A model generated the notes under the pieces. That model worked only from the letters and a program-made list of their open reading frames with translations, was not told the DNA's origin and made no database searches. From positions 804,474-868,473 of the forward strand of contig KB445797.1 in assembly GCA_000320605.2 (NCBI GenBank): DNA of 64,000 nt, written 5' to 3'. This document shows positions 47,572 through 59,884 of this stretch, one piece after another. A program made the position numbers and the translations under genes. Origin of the DNA: Gelatoporia subvermispora B. Taxonomy: Eukaryota; Basidiomycota; Agaricomycetes; Polyporales; Gelatoporiaceae. Position 1 is the stretch's first letter, and the number at the start of each line of letters is the position of its first letter.

Positions 47572-47867
47572 GATGTTCTAGGTCGCGTTCGGCGTGTAGG
47601 GAAGGTGCGAGTAAAAGACAGGAAATGGGTGGCAAGTATGTCGGTGCCACCGAGTCTGGTCCAGTGCAAGCTGTGCGCGCGCCTAGTATCATACATACCG
47701 GCATTTGCCGGGTGGCCTCAAAGACAAAATGTTCATTCTGACGATCGTGCAAGAACTGCTCACAATCCTATCCTACAGCTTTTGCAGCAGCAGCACTTCG
47801 GCTACTGCCATGCACAAAGTACATTTATGTGCAACCACTCCCCATGTACACCTGTCAAAATTGGCAG

Positions 47868-49562
47868 CTATCGTGGCATGAACCAGTGAGACGTTGGCGC
47901 CGGTTTTCGTGGCTCCAGCGAAACGCCAAAGTCATCGACGTCGTCGCCGAAGGTATGCCTTCGTGGTGTCCGCTGAGAGGGGGGGAAGTCGTTTAGGACG
48001 TCATCATACGAGAAATGAAAACAGAACTCACGCGCCAGACACGTTCATCGGTGATGATCTTGTCAAGTGTCGGGACGCAGTTCATGAGCAGGCGGATGTC
48101 CCCTCTTGCAAGGAAGGGACGTGGTCCATGCGTCGAGTGTGTATCATTAATGTCGCAGAGCGTTTGCAACGTCTTTGACTCTTGTAGCGCTGCAGCCCAC
48201 GTGTACTACAGGACCTCATGAGCGACAGGAGATCCTGAATGAACGGAGTATAACGTACAAGTGGCATTTCTTTTACAGGTATGCCCACCGCGAGCCGCTC
48301 GAGATCATTACACCGTGCACAGATGAGGCGCACGCCTTCCACACTGATCCCACAGTTGAGTAGCGCGACATGGGTCAGCGTCGCTTCATGCGCATCGAGA
48401 ATGTCGCGGATGAATGTGTCAGCGACCACCAACTTTTCAGAGAGCTTGAGCGTGATAGAGCGCAGTGGACAAGACCATTGACGCGTCAAGAAAATTATCG
48501 ACGTCCATAGGTTGGGTGTTGCTGATGGTGTGAGCGTGCAATGGGTATCCACAGTCAGATGGCGCAGCCGAGAGAGCGCGGGTAGACTCGTAGGCAGAGG
48601 TCGAGGCGACTCCTGAGATAATGGTCAGCGTTTAGCATATAGGCATAGATAGAGGACGTTGGCATACCCAGCTGGTAAATGATAAGCTCTCTAGGTTTGG
48701 AACTTGAGAAGTTAGACGCATGACCGAGAAGTGGTCCACTTTGGAGCACCCAATAACATGTAGTCCGGTGAGATTGGGCAGGTCGGAGAGAACGGTTTCG
48801 AGAATGCATTCGTGCAGATCATGCATTGCCTGTGGATGATGTCATTATCTGCCGACACATGGGAATGTCCACCTTGAGTCGTACATATAATGTCAAGTCA
48901 GTGAGCGTTGTTTGGAGCGCTGATGTCCATCTTGGTAGCGCGTCGACCACTGTCCAGCTGCCGGCATCAAGGATGACGCGTCGTAGACCCCTAAGCCTTG
49001 TGAGTTGCTCCGTCTGGTCGGTTGTGAGGTTCGCGTTTACACGTATCTCTTCTAGACACTTTTTGTCCTGCAAGGAATTGAGGAAGGAGGGCAGAATATG
49101 TGGCGTGCATGTAAACGAGCCGAGGTTCTTGCACAGAGCGATAGCACACAAGCAGTCGTTCATGACAACAGGACTGGCAATACCCTTGTACATAGGTATC
49201 ATCCGTATGTCTGCACATGGTGAGTACCAAAGCATAGATGCAAACCAAGGAACGCACCGATCGCACGCACATGTATGGATAGACCTGGATGCGCCACAAC
49301 AGCAGCAAACGGCGACATAATCTGTTCAATGCATGATGTATCCTGTCAGCCCAGCGGAGTGGATTAAAACGTAGATAACACGACGTACAGCAGGGAACCG
49401 CTTCCCATGATGCAACTTGAATACGAGAGTGCGGTACAGCCGCGGGATGACACCCGCGAGGAATGACCGGCTCACGAGCGCGATAGAGACGAGATCATTG
49501 CCGTGCAGATATGCAAAGATGAGTTCTAAGCAATCTAGGTTTAGGCTGTCAGCAGTGACCAT
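47868..49562 (-). CDS. F-box protein with leucine-rich-repeat-like body
   Basis: Seven exons (49389-49562, 49258-49321, 48885-49210, 48668-48829, 48259-48612, 48032-48205, 47868-47972) give 452 aa. The N-terminal F-box is MVTADSLNLDCLELIFAYLH followed by DLVSIALVSRSFLAGVIPRLYRTLVF, the typical Skp1-binding helices. The remainder has irregular LRR-like repeats (LGSFTCTPHIL, LRGLRRVILDAG, LPNLTGLHVIGC, VPNLESLSF, LSRLRHLTVD, LTHVALLNCGI, LERLAVGIP). It is a predicted substrate receptor of an SCF ubiquitin ligase; basidiomycetes have large, fast-evolving families of these and the substrate cannot be named. It lies in tandem 297 bp upstream of the RTF1 start. Confidence 0.85.
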
Positions 49563-49898
49563 GTTTGCAGACAGCCTCGAATTGTCCTGCACGCAGTGAT
49601 TAGATCAGAATACTGATCACCCGAAGTCTCGAATTGCCCTCGCGGCTTCACCTGGCGACTTGGTTAGTCTCGTGACCGAACCCTCGGAGCTGGAATCGGA
49701 GTATTTCTCATTGGAGAATTTTATGAGATTAACGATTTAGTCTGAAGCAACACGTCGGAGTTATAGCTAATTTGAGCGGAGTGGATGTCTAGAATCCATT
49801 TCACTGCCCGTGGCTGATTATCATCTTTGCGAGTTGCTGTCGGTTGGATGGGTTACAAGCTCAGAGATTGTCAATATATTTATGTCGAAAAACCCCCC

Positions 49899-49905
49899 AT
49901 ATAAG
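49899..49905 (+). promoter_or_regulatory. TATA-like element before the Sds3 gene
   Basis: CATATAAG context about 50 bp before the first ATG (49953). Confidence 0.4.
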
Positions 49906-49952
49906 TGTATGTACGTTAAGACTGCAGCCAGAGTACGCAATCGCAGCAAAAC

Positions 49953-52900
49953 ATGGTGTGGCTGAACACGGCGAGACTGGTCGGCAAGGACCGGCACCAC
50001 ACGGCATGGCGCCAAATGGGGAAAGTCGAGACGCAGCCGGCCCGGACAAAAGCGTGCAGCCAGATCTGGATTTCGATCTCATACCGTCCCCTACTTGTCC
50101 TCATCATCTCGCCGTCCTCGTCGTCGTCCTCGCCGTTGACAATGCCGGGGTCGACGGTCTCTCTCGAGCCGTTGAGTTCGCCATCACCGTCCCCGCCCCC
50201 TGAACACCCGCCAGAACGCAACCGTACCATCTCATCGGCCTCCAACCACAGTGGCGCCGCGGGGCTCGACACAGACTCTGAGCTCTCAGAACTCACAGAG
50301 GACGAGCAAGAGCTCGAAAACCGCCAGAACGACCGCCAGCACAGTACCAACACGCAGGAAGACTATCCGACATCCCGCAACAACAAACGCAAGCGCAGCG
50401 GCGGCCTCATTCCCGAAGACATGTGGGGCTGGGCGACCAAGAACAACAAGAAGACCGACTTCCGCGGGAAACCGCTCGAAGAGGAAGAGGAGGAGGAAGA
50501 GACAGGACCTGCAAAGGCCATGGAGGAAGAGGAAGACGAGGCGGAGGACCACAGTGCATCTGGCGTCGCCGACGAGCGTCGCGTGAAGACCGTCCACACG
50601 CCCGGCGCTCAAAAGGACGATCCGCCAGAAGAGGAGGACGACGGCGGCGAGTCCGATATCGGCTCCCCACAGTCTCGTTCTGACGAGCCCGCGGCTGAGG
50701 ATGGCGAGTCGGGCGATGAGGCGGACGGGGACGACGTCGAGCCCGACAGCGCGCCCCGCGCCACTCGCGCAGAGGCTGAGAACGGGGGCACGTCACCTGA
50801 CCTAACCGAGGACGAGGGCGCGGACGGGGATGACGACGACGACGACCCCCAAGACGATGCGAACGGCGCTCAAGACGACGTGGAATCCGAGGATGATGTC
50901 GAGGGCGTCGGCGCCGAGGATAGGGACGCCGTCGAGCTCCCTGGCAGCGCTGGACAGGGTTCCGCCACACCTGTCGATAACGGCGTCTCGCCCCTCGAAG
51001 GCGATGCCGACGAAGATGCCGACGGGCCTGTGCTCATGGAAGTCGACACCACTGCCCCGCCCCCTGCGCTCGTCGCCCCGATCAATGCTGCCGCCGCCGC
51101 GTCGTCGATCATGGCGGGGTCGTCGGTCATCGAGCCTCCTACCACCACCCCTTCTCCGTCATCGTCTCGCTCGCCGTCGCCGTCGACTCGTACACCCACC
51201 CCGGAGCCCGAGCCGGAAGCCGGGTCTGATCGCGAAATCGAGCCTGAGCAGGACACGGTGCGCAAGCCGCGTGTGCGCACGTCTGGCAAGACGAGGAAGA
51301 GCAAGACACGTTCGCGCGCGAAGAGGTCGAAGCCCGAGCCCGCGGCGGACGCGGACGTGGACATGGACGCGGACGTCGATCACGCGGCGGCGGACGAGGG
51401 CGACGGGGTGGACGCGGAGGAGGCTGACGCGGAGTCGCCCGAGATGGAGCTGGAGTCCGACCTACAGCCTGCACACCGCGCCGAGGCTCTGGACGTGCTT
51501 GCGACTATCGAGCTCAAATTCGCGCTGTTGCGGGAGCGTCTGTACGTCGAGAAGATGGAAGGCCTTGCTTGGGAAGAAAGCCTGATCGCTGATGGTTCGT
51601 GTACACGTTCTGTTCCGTTGGCGCAGTATCCGTCTCACATGGACGCATACAGGCACACACCCGGAGCTGCTGCACCTCCACGCAGAACTATCGAAGCGCC
51701 GAGATAAACGCCTGGAACTTGCTTCCCGCCGGCGCGACTATGAGATCGGGAACGTTACGAAGCGGCGAAGGCTAGATGAAAACGGTGTCTGGAGCTGGTG
51801 GAAGGTGCGACGCGTTGCACGTGACGCGATATACACTGAAGATGTACTGATGATCGCATCTCTCGGGCCTGACAGAATGCCAGAGATGAATTGCAGACCG
51901 AGGTACTTTCGGATACCAGCCGCAAGAAGCGACGTCTGGAAAGGGAACGACGTGCCTTGGAGCGTCCTCAGCCAGGTGAGTGGAAGTATACTGGATGAGT
52001 GATACACATTTGACCTACAAGCATTGTCAGTGCGCCGGATTCCTCAGCAACCGGAGCACGTTCCACCGCCACCCTTGTTGAGCGACATCATCCGCTCATA
52101 CCCATCCGGCGCGCCTTATCCTCAGTCAAAGTCGCATGGCCGCTCAAACGCAAGGAAGGCCCGTACGAGCGCTTCTGTTGCATATCCAGTGATCGAGCCT
52201 ATTTCACCCGCCGACCTCGATCGTGATATGCGCGCCATATTCTCTCAGCGACGCCCCATTGGTGGTTATGATCCTCGACATGTGACCATGATGAATATCG
52301 GGCCAGGTTTCCCCGCCCCACCATTCGACACGTACACTGGCATGCCAATCCTCGACGGTCCTGCTCTTGGCGGCCGCATGATTCCCCCTCCAGGACCATT
52401 TCAACACCAGCATCAACAGCTCCAGATACACGGCGCACAAATGCAGGGTCCAGCGATGCTGCAAGGCTTCCCCGGCCCTGGGCAGCGTCTACCACACCAC
52501 CATTCCGCGCCGCCAGGCGTGCTTCCCAACATGCCGCACGAACTCATCGCCGCCGAGCAGAACATGGGTCTGCACCGTCCTGGCTCCGGGCTCGGACAGC
52601 CCGGTCCTCTACATATGCAACAATTTACGGGCGGCGGACCAGGACCTGGGAATCTGATGCGCCGCTCGATATCCCCTGTTCCCGTACAGACTGTGCACAG
52701 CACGTCAGGCCCCGGCATGCCGATCGGCATGGGCGCTTCGCCACTTCCGCCTGGCTTCGCGGGATCGAAAGTGAATGGGTGGATGGGCATCGGGACACCG
52801 GGCCCAGCGCACCGCGAGGGCCCGAAGGAGAAGCGTATTGGGATGGACGTGGACGGGCGTGAGAGGGAGCGCGAGAGGGAGCGGGAACGAGAACGCCCCA

Positions 52901-54210
52901 TGGACAGCGCGAAGGCGAGGGACAGGGCCGAGCGCGAGTACGAACGTGAGCGGGAGCGGGAGCTCCTCATGCAGCCGTTTGGCCAAGGACCTCGGCCAAG
53001 GCAACACATCGCGCCACATCCACATCCGCATGTTCATGTCCACCCTGGGGCCGGCCAGGTCGCACACCCGCACCAGAATCCGCATCATCACCACCATCAC
53101 CACCACCATGTACACCACCACCACCACCCGCAGACTGGCGCCTCTGTGGGTCCATCATCTATTGCTGGACCAAGTGGCCCGACGCCGATGTCTAGCCTTC
53201 CTCCTCCCGGTGCGCTGTCTGGTCCGTCACAAAGCCCTCGCTTCCCGCGCGAGTTCGAGCCCCGTCGGCCCCATAATGGTGCGCAGACCGAACTTATCGA
53301 CCTCTCATCGAAGCCGACGGGCGCGTCGCCTCACATGGGCTCCCTTTGGAAGGGTGCGGAAGAGCTTCCCTCTGACATCGCTCGCGAACGCAGTCGAGCG
53401 GCCTTGGGACCTCCGCCAGGGCATCACGATCGGATGATGACCCCCGCACAGTACATCGACGCGCGCGATAGACATGGTCCTCCTCTGCCAGGAATGTCGT
53501 CTGGTCTCCACTCACCAAGGAACGGACCCGGACCTTCCACTACACCAGCCTCCGCCGCGACATCGCGCCGGGGCTCGTGGAGTGCGCCTGACGACAGCGG
53601 GCTGCCTCGACCATCCTCGTCGAGCCAGCTGCTCAACTCCGGACCAGGCTCATCCCGCCATGCAAGCTCGCGGATGCCTCGATCGCCCTCAATGCACCCA
53701 CCACCTCCTCACTTCAGTTCTCCTCCCTTGGGCAACGGCCGCCCTCCTCCTACACCCTCCAGCCCCCGCGGCTCGTTCTCTGGGGCTCTCCGCTCTCCTC
53801 AACGCCCTATCCAGCCAGCTCTCCCGCCCCCGCAGCTTCCGCCGCCGGGCTCCAGCAGCCACTCGCCATCAGCACATCCATCAAGCCCCCAGAAGGTCGA
53901 TAGCCCGAGCCTTCGCGCGTTTAAACACAGCCCACCGTCTCCCAGTCAGCCCAAGGTTCCACCACAAAGAAAGCTGAGTTTTTCTGCCTCGGACCAACCA
54001 CCCAATGTGCCTTCCGGCAACCCTATAACCAGCGGCCCAGTGCTCAATTCGCGAACGCCGCCGCTTCTACCCTACATCCCCCCGCCGCCTGTACATACCA
54101 ACACTTCGCTTGCGCCACGCCTGCCGCCTGGAGGAATCCTAGACGGACCATCCCCCCAGATGAGCAACGGACCGGTTGCGGCCAAAATCGTGCCTGTGGA
54201 TGGATCCTGA
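49953..54210 (+). CDS. Sds3/Dep1-type subunit of the Rpd3 (Sin3) histone deacetylase complex, long form
   Basis: Four exons (49953-51594, 51653-51804, 51876-51975, 52031-54210) give 1357 aa; an in-frame ATG at 50142 would drop 63 weakly plausible residues. The N-terminal third is acidic and disordered. The Sds3-like domain (about 505-630) is RAEALDVLATIELKFALLRE, LYVEKMEGLAWEESLIADGTHPELLHLHAEL, a coiled-coil RDKRLELASRRRDYEIGNVT, ENGVWSWWK and ARDELQTEV...RKKRRLERERR, which fits Sds3/Dep1 proteins that hold together the Sin3-HDAC corepressor in the nucleus. The C-terminal ~725 residues are Pro/Gly-rich, with an Arg-Glu repeat (near 52860-52960) and a His-rich run (53080-53130). Such a tail is far longer than in yeast Sds3 (~330 aa). 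Confidence 0.88.
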
Positions 54211-55809
54211 TATTTGATGCATTATTACTGTTTTCCCTCTGTGTCTCTGTGCCTGTTTCCACGTCATTTACAATAATGCATATTGTCGCAGGTCTAATGT
54301 ATCGGAATGTCTGTCTGTCTGTGCGAATATTGAATGTATGACAAGGACAGTTCAAGCCTTCGAGGACGTGGACGGTTGCATTGGTCGTGCTGGTTCGGAG
54401 ACTTGTTCACGGAGTGACTGACTGAGAACAGGCTGTGGCCAACTTGACTCCTGCAAAGCCACCAGAGCCGTGACGTTGGAGATTCTCGTCGGCTGGTTTT
54501 GAGAGGGGGCTGTGGGGCGAGGCTGGGGTTTCACACACCCTTACTGCTTTTCGTAGCGACCGATGTCGGTCACGTTATTGACTATCTGGACGCTCGTGTC
54601 TAAACTTCGGGAGGATACATCAAATCAGTCTCGCGCGATCCATGCTTTCGAACCCAGTACAGACGCGTATGCCCTCTGTAGGGCGTCAAAACGAGACCTC
54701 GGCTAAAGGAACGTTCGTTGAACGTTCATGTTCTCAGGGAGTTACCATAAGAGGAAAAAACATAAGACGCCGATGTACGTAGTCGTTGTACGTTGATATC
54801 TACGACCTCAATGTCTTTTCAAGACTTTCCATCGTCAACAGTCTTTCCTGGAATCATTGTGATCAGCACTTTGAACAGAGTATGAGGGATTGCTCCATTG
54901 CATATGTGTACTTGCAGAGCACACAAGTTGGTGACTAAGAAGGTATGTAGTGGTAACGCGGTTGATAAGACATGCGACATGCGAACCCCAAAGAGGGTTG
55001 GGGGCTTTCTAATCTGACAGCCAACTTCTGCTCATTGTAGAAAACGAGCGTTACGATACTTCTCGGTAGATCTAAACAGCCAGTCTCGAGCGGCCAGGCC
55101 AAACGAGGCACATCCATTGACACTTGCATCAACGCCTGGCTGCGCCCCCATTTCCACGAGTTAGGTTTCCCAACACGGGCCAATTTGATATGGTACTTTT
55201 TAAAAAGAGGAGTTGTGGCTGATCTTGTACTGGGCAACCGCCGAATACGGAAAAGTTGCACACGACATGAGAAGACGCCCGACATACACTTCCGAATTCA
55301 CTGGAGCCCGGCTTAAGCGGGAGGTTCGAAAGCGTCACATCACACCAACTGAAAGCGTCTCGTAAGTGCGCACCGTTTCCATCGAAGTCTGCACCGCATC
55401 CTCAGCTGACTCGGCGCGCAGTCAACTGGCTCGGAGGTAGCTATGTGCTACAGCCGATCGACTCAGAGATCGACGCTGTAAACACCGCAACTACCGATAG
55501 AACCAGCGGTGGGTCCACAAGTGTGATGCGGGAAGATGCCGCTGACCTCGTAATAAGGGGCGCCAGAGCGGGGTGCTCAGTAATCTGGTTGGCTATGCCG
55601 AAGGAAGCACTGACGCGTATATCCCACACTTGACGAAGCAGACGACGGACCCGGATGCATTGACTCACTGGGGATTACTTTGGCGTGCACCTTGATGCTC
55701 CAGAATGCATATAAAAGAGGTACAGTGACCACAGGACAACCCAGTCTCTACCGTTACACACGCACTTTGCCCCATTCGAGTTCTAGCAAACGTTACACAC
55801 ACTCGCACT
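54211..55809. other. Intergenic, promoter of aldo-keto reductase 1 at the right end
   Basis: 1.6 kb; short open frames only, no recognised domains. A TATAAAA lies at 55710-55716. Confidence 0.4.
55710..55716 (+). promoter_or_regulatory. TATA box of aldo-keto reductase 1
   Basis: TATAAAA about 95 bp before the ATG. Confidence 0.55.
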
Positions 55810-57375
55810 ATGTCGACTACCTTCTGGAACTCTCCCCCGGAGCCCAAGACCCCCCTTGGCCGCCACCGCAAGCTCGGACCCCTCTCTGGCCTGCATGTCT
55901 CGCCGCTGACTCTCGGCGCGATGAGCATTGGCGACAAGTGGGAGAAGTACGGCATGGGCGCGATGAACAAGGAGAGCAGCTTCAAGCTGCTCGACGCGTT
56001 CTACGAGGCCGGCGGGAACTTCATCGACACCGCGAACGCGTACCAGGACGACTCGTCCGAAGAGATTATCGGCGAGTGGGCAGAGGCACGCGGCATCCGT
56101 GATCAGCTGGTCATTGCCACGAAGGTCAGTGGGATTTATTCGCTGCAATATTTCGTAATGCTCACCAGCTAGCAGTTCAGTACCAACTACAAGCGTGTCG
56201 CTGACATCAAGCAAAAGTCGCAATACGTCGGCAACAGTTTGAAGTCGATGCACCTATCGCTCGAGGACTCGCTGAAAAAGCTTCGCACCTCCTACGTTGA
56301 CATCTTCTATGTCCACTGGGTAAGTCCACTAGTGATTGACACGTTCTGACCAACGACCTGACTTTTCCCGCTCAGTGGGACTGGGAGACCGGCGTCGAGG
56401 AGGTCATGGACGGCCTGCACAACCTCGTGACCCAGGGCAAGGTGCTCTACCTCGTAAGTACTTCATACCACCAACCCAAAATCCTGCAAGCTGAATCCTC
56501 ATGACCCTGACAGGGTGTATCTGACACCCCCGCCTGGGTCGTCTCCCACGCAAACACCTACGCGCGCATGGCGCACAAGACCCCCTTTGTTATCTACCAG
56601 GGTGCATGGAGCATTCTCCAGCGCGACTTCGAGCGCGAAATTATCCCTATGGCGCGTGCCGAAGGTAAGCCCCCCCTTCCCTCCTGTCAATACTTCCTGC
56701 GGAACACTGACACTTCGATCATTTGCCAGGTCTTGCACTCGCTCCTTGGAATGTCCTTGCAGCGGGCAAGATCCGGACAGACGCAGAGGAAGAACGCCGC
56801 CGGCAGACGGGCGAGAAGGGTACGTGCAGTCCTCCTTGGCCCTGAGGCATAAGTTAACTGACCCTTCCCTTTCCTTAGGCCGTCTCATTTACGGCACCGG
56901 GTGGGAGCGCACGCCGGAGCAGCGCAAGGTCTGCCTCGCGCTCGAGGAAGTCGCGAAGCAGCTTAACGTGACCAGCATCACCGCAGGTTCGTCTCATACT
57001 GTCCCCTTCCATCTCCCCTCATCCGCATGGCACTGACAACCCCCGCAGTGGCGATCGCATACGTGATGCAGAAGGTCCCCTACGTCTTCCCGATCGTCGG
57101 CGGGCGCAAGATCGAGCAGCTCTACGATAACATCGAGGCACTCAAGATCTCGCTCTCCGAGGAGCAGATCAAACTCCTCGAGGGCGTCCTGCCCTTCGAG
57201 GTCGGCTTCCCGCTGAACTTCATCGTGAGTTTCCCCGCTCTTATCCTGCCATTGGCACACAGCGCTGACGGGATGGTGGTCACAGGGCGACGGCTCGGAG
57301 CACTGCCGGCTCTTCTCTTCTGCAGGCCACTTCGACAAGTGGCCCAAGTCCCAAGCGATCCGTCCCTCGAACTAA
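55810..57375 (+). CDS. Aldo-keto reductase 1 (aryl-alcohol dehydrogenase/norsolorinate reductase type)
   Basis: Eight exons (55810-56124, 56176-56319, 56376-56453, 56514-56664, 56730-56819, 56879-56986, 57049-57224, 57286-57375) give 383 aa, the usual length of AKR9-type enzymes. The TIM-barrel catalytic tetrad is visible: Asp73 and Tyr78 in [12 protein letters not shown], Lys105 in LVIATK, His152 in YVDIFYVHWWDW (spans an exon junction). NADP-binding C-terminal blocks [20 protein letters not shown] and LSEEQIKLLEG are present. Family members reduce aryl aldehydes such as veratraldehyde, which links to lignin-derived aromatic cycling, or polyketide ketones; the substrate is not determined. 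It is convergent with AKR2 and shares its exon structure. Exon 2 has tandem possible acceptors (TAGCAG); the second fits the paralogue. Confidence 0.93.
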
Positions 57376-57807
57376 GGTGCCGCCGAGCGGTACCATCTGC
57401 GGGAGCTGTAGGCTAGATTTTGTAAGATCGATGCTCCTCGTATCGATTTGTGTTTGCTTGATGTCTCAATGACACTACCTGCAATGTAGTTGTTCGAGTC
57501 CTTTACTGCGACCGATAATGATGAGCGATGATGATAATATTGACGATCTTGCACTGCTCGTCCATGATTTCGGCACTGCGAAATACTTAATTCGCTACTA
57601 GGATCGCCGATCGTACAAAGTTTAGGGACTTGGCGTCTCGGTGCCGATCCCGATATTCCCGGAGTACAGATTCTGCTCACCACATGACACTTCATCAATG
57701 TCATGTCGTATACTTGCGATTCGATCTTCCTACTCGTACACTATCTGTCTTACTTCTGATCCCCTCTTGAAGATTCGCAGACTGATGAAACCGAGTGTCC
57801 TCGTCGT

Positions 57808-59884
57808 TCAGTCCGTAGGCCGGATGGCCTGCGCCATCGGCCACTTGTCGAAGTGTCCCGCCGACTTGAACAGCCCCGTGTACTCCGTGCCATCGCCCTA
57901 CGAGCGGTGTCAGCTCGGAATCGAAGCATCGCGCTGAGACTTTGGAAAGAAACCCGATATGAAAAGAAAGCAACTCGAAAAAATATCGATAGGTACGTGA
58001 GAGTGCATAGCGAACGAAGACAGAGGATAGGTCTGATAAATGCAGAACCGCAGTGTGCAATCGACAAATACAGCCCAAATGACACTCACGATCATCCCAT
58101 GCGGGAATCCACGCTCAAACGGCTGCACGCTCTCCAAATACTCAATCTGCTCCTCCGAGAGCGCGATTGAGAGCGCCTCGATGTTGTCGTGCAGGTGCTG
58201 GACCTTGCGCCCGCCGACGATCGGGAACACGTACGGCGTCTTCTGCAGCACATACGCGATCGCCACTGCGCGTCAATCGCCTGTCAGTCGCACCGCCACA
58301 CGATGCAAGGCAAGAAGGCAGTAAAGCAGAACAGACGACGCACCGGACGTGATGCTCTTCGCGCCTACCTGCTTTGCGACCTCCTCTAGCGCGAGGCAGA
58401 CCTTGCGCTGCTCCGGCGTGCGCTCCCACTGGTCGCTCGAGATCGTGCGTCCTATCACCCCAGTGAACGGTCATCAGTCAAGCATTCTGGGGCGCGGAAG
58501 CGTAGAATTCGAGCTGCACGCACCCTTCTCGCCGGTCTGCCGGCGCTGCTCTTCTTCTGCGTCAGTCCTGATCTTCCCCGCCGCGAGCACGTTCCAGGGT
58601 GCGAGCGCCAGTCCTGCCAGCACCCGATCAGCACGCTGGAGATGTCCGGGGAATACGGAACCCGCGAAGCGCACCTTCGGCGCGCGCCATGGGTATGATC
58701 TCGCGCTCAAAGTCGCGCTGGAGGATGCTCCACGCGCCTTGGTAGATTACGAAGGGGGTCTTGCCTGCCATGCGCGCGTATGTGTTCGCGTGGGAGACAA
58801 CCCAGGCGGGCGCGTCTGAAATGCCCTGTGTCACGGTCAGTGGTGGAGAGTAGGGCGGAGGAGGAGAGAGGCGCACGAGATAGAGCACTTTTCCCTGAAG
58901 CACGAGCGTGTGCAGTCCGTTCATCACCTCCTCGATGCTCGTCGTCCAGTCCCACTTTCCGTCCACGTCGCAAATAACATGTTAGTGGAGATGGAATTCG
59001 AAAGGGGAGATGAGCGCACCCAGTGCAGGTAGAGGATGTCAACGTAGGACGTGCGCAGCTTCTTGAGCGACGCGTCGAGCGAGAGGACCATCGACTTGAT
59101 GCTGTTGCCGACATACTGCGACTTCTGCGGGATGTCCGCTGCGCGCTTGAAGTTTGTGGTGTACTGCGCGTGAATAGGGGTTAGCAGACGTCTACGAAGA
59201 GATTACGCGATGCAATATAGCTCAAAATCGAGCTTAGCCATGGTCGGAAGCAGATTTGAACGCATATAGCCACATGGTAACTAGGATGATCGTGCGTGGA
59301 TGCAATGTGAGCGCTCTGGGGAGGTGGAACAGCCCACCGAACGTAGGAACGTGGATATGAGCGCATCGCGTCGCTTCTTGATACATAGAAGACGCATATA
59401 TGCGTCTGCACACTGCACTTGTCACGGAAATGCGCAGCAGATAATGCCCCGGGCATATCTTTATCGCATAATGTTTCTAAACATGCCTCCAGAGGGCAGA
59501 ACCCATCTGTCAAGTCGGGCCGCAGACCGGAGCAGCGGCAAGCCTAACCAGTGTACACGAGATGACAGTCACCTTGGTCGCGATAACGAGCTGGTCGCGG
59601 ATACCACGCGCCTCCATCCACTCGCCGATGAACTCCTCGGAGGTCTCGTCCTGGTAGGCATTGGCAGTGTCGATGAAGTTTCCGCCGGCATCGTAGAAGG
59701 CGTCGAGGAGCTTGAAGGAGGACTCCTTGTCCATGGACCCCATTCCGAACTTGTCCCACTGGTCGCCGATGCTCATCGCGCCGAGGCAGATGGGCGAGAC
59801 GTGCAGGCCTGCGAGCGGGCCGAGCTGGCGGTGGCGACCGAGGCGGGTCTTGGGCGGGGGAGGCTGCGTCCAGAATTTAGACAT
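57808..59884 (-). CDS. Aldo-keto reductase 2 (aryl-alcohol dehydrogenase/norsolorinate reductase type)
   Basis: Eight exons (59573-59884, 59020-59163, 58877-58954, 58675-58825, 58524-58613, 58344-58451, 58090-58265, 57808-57897) give 382 aa. Exons 2-8 have exactly the same lengths as those of AKR1 (144, 78, 151, 90, 108, 176, 90 nt), exon 1 is one codon shorter. The tetrad Asp72, Tyr77, Lys104, His151 is intact ([30 protein letters not shown] over an exon junction). The stretch [16 protein letters not shown] replaces [17 protein letters not shown] of AKR1 near the substrate loop, so specificity may differ. Intron sequences are diverged, so the inverted duplication is not very recent. Confidence 0.93.

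Noticed and set aside
52413..53009. Long minus-strand open frame inside the Sds3 gene
   Set aside because: It is a shadow of the GC-rich, codon-biased coding strand; its residues are a monotone Arg/Ser/Pro mix and the opposite strand has a recognised domain.
53080..53130. CAC/CAT repeat as a possible CRISPR-like or minisatellite array
   Set aside because: It is a His-codon run inside the long Sds3 exon, in frame with the protein.
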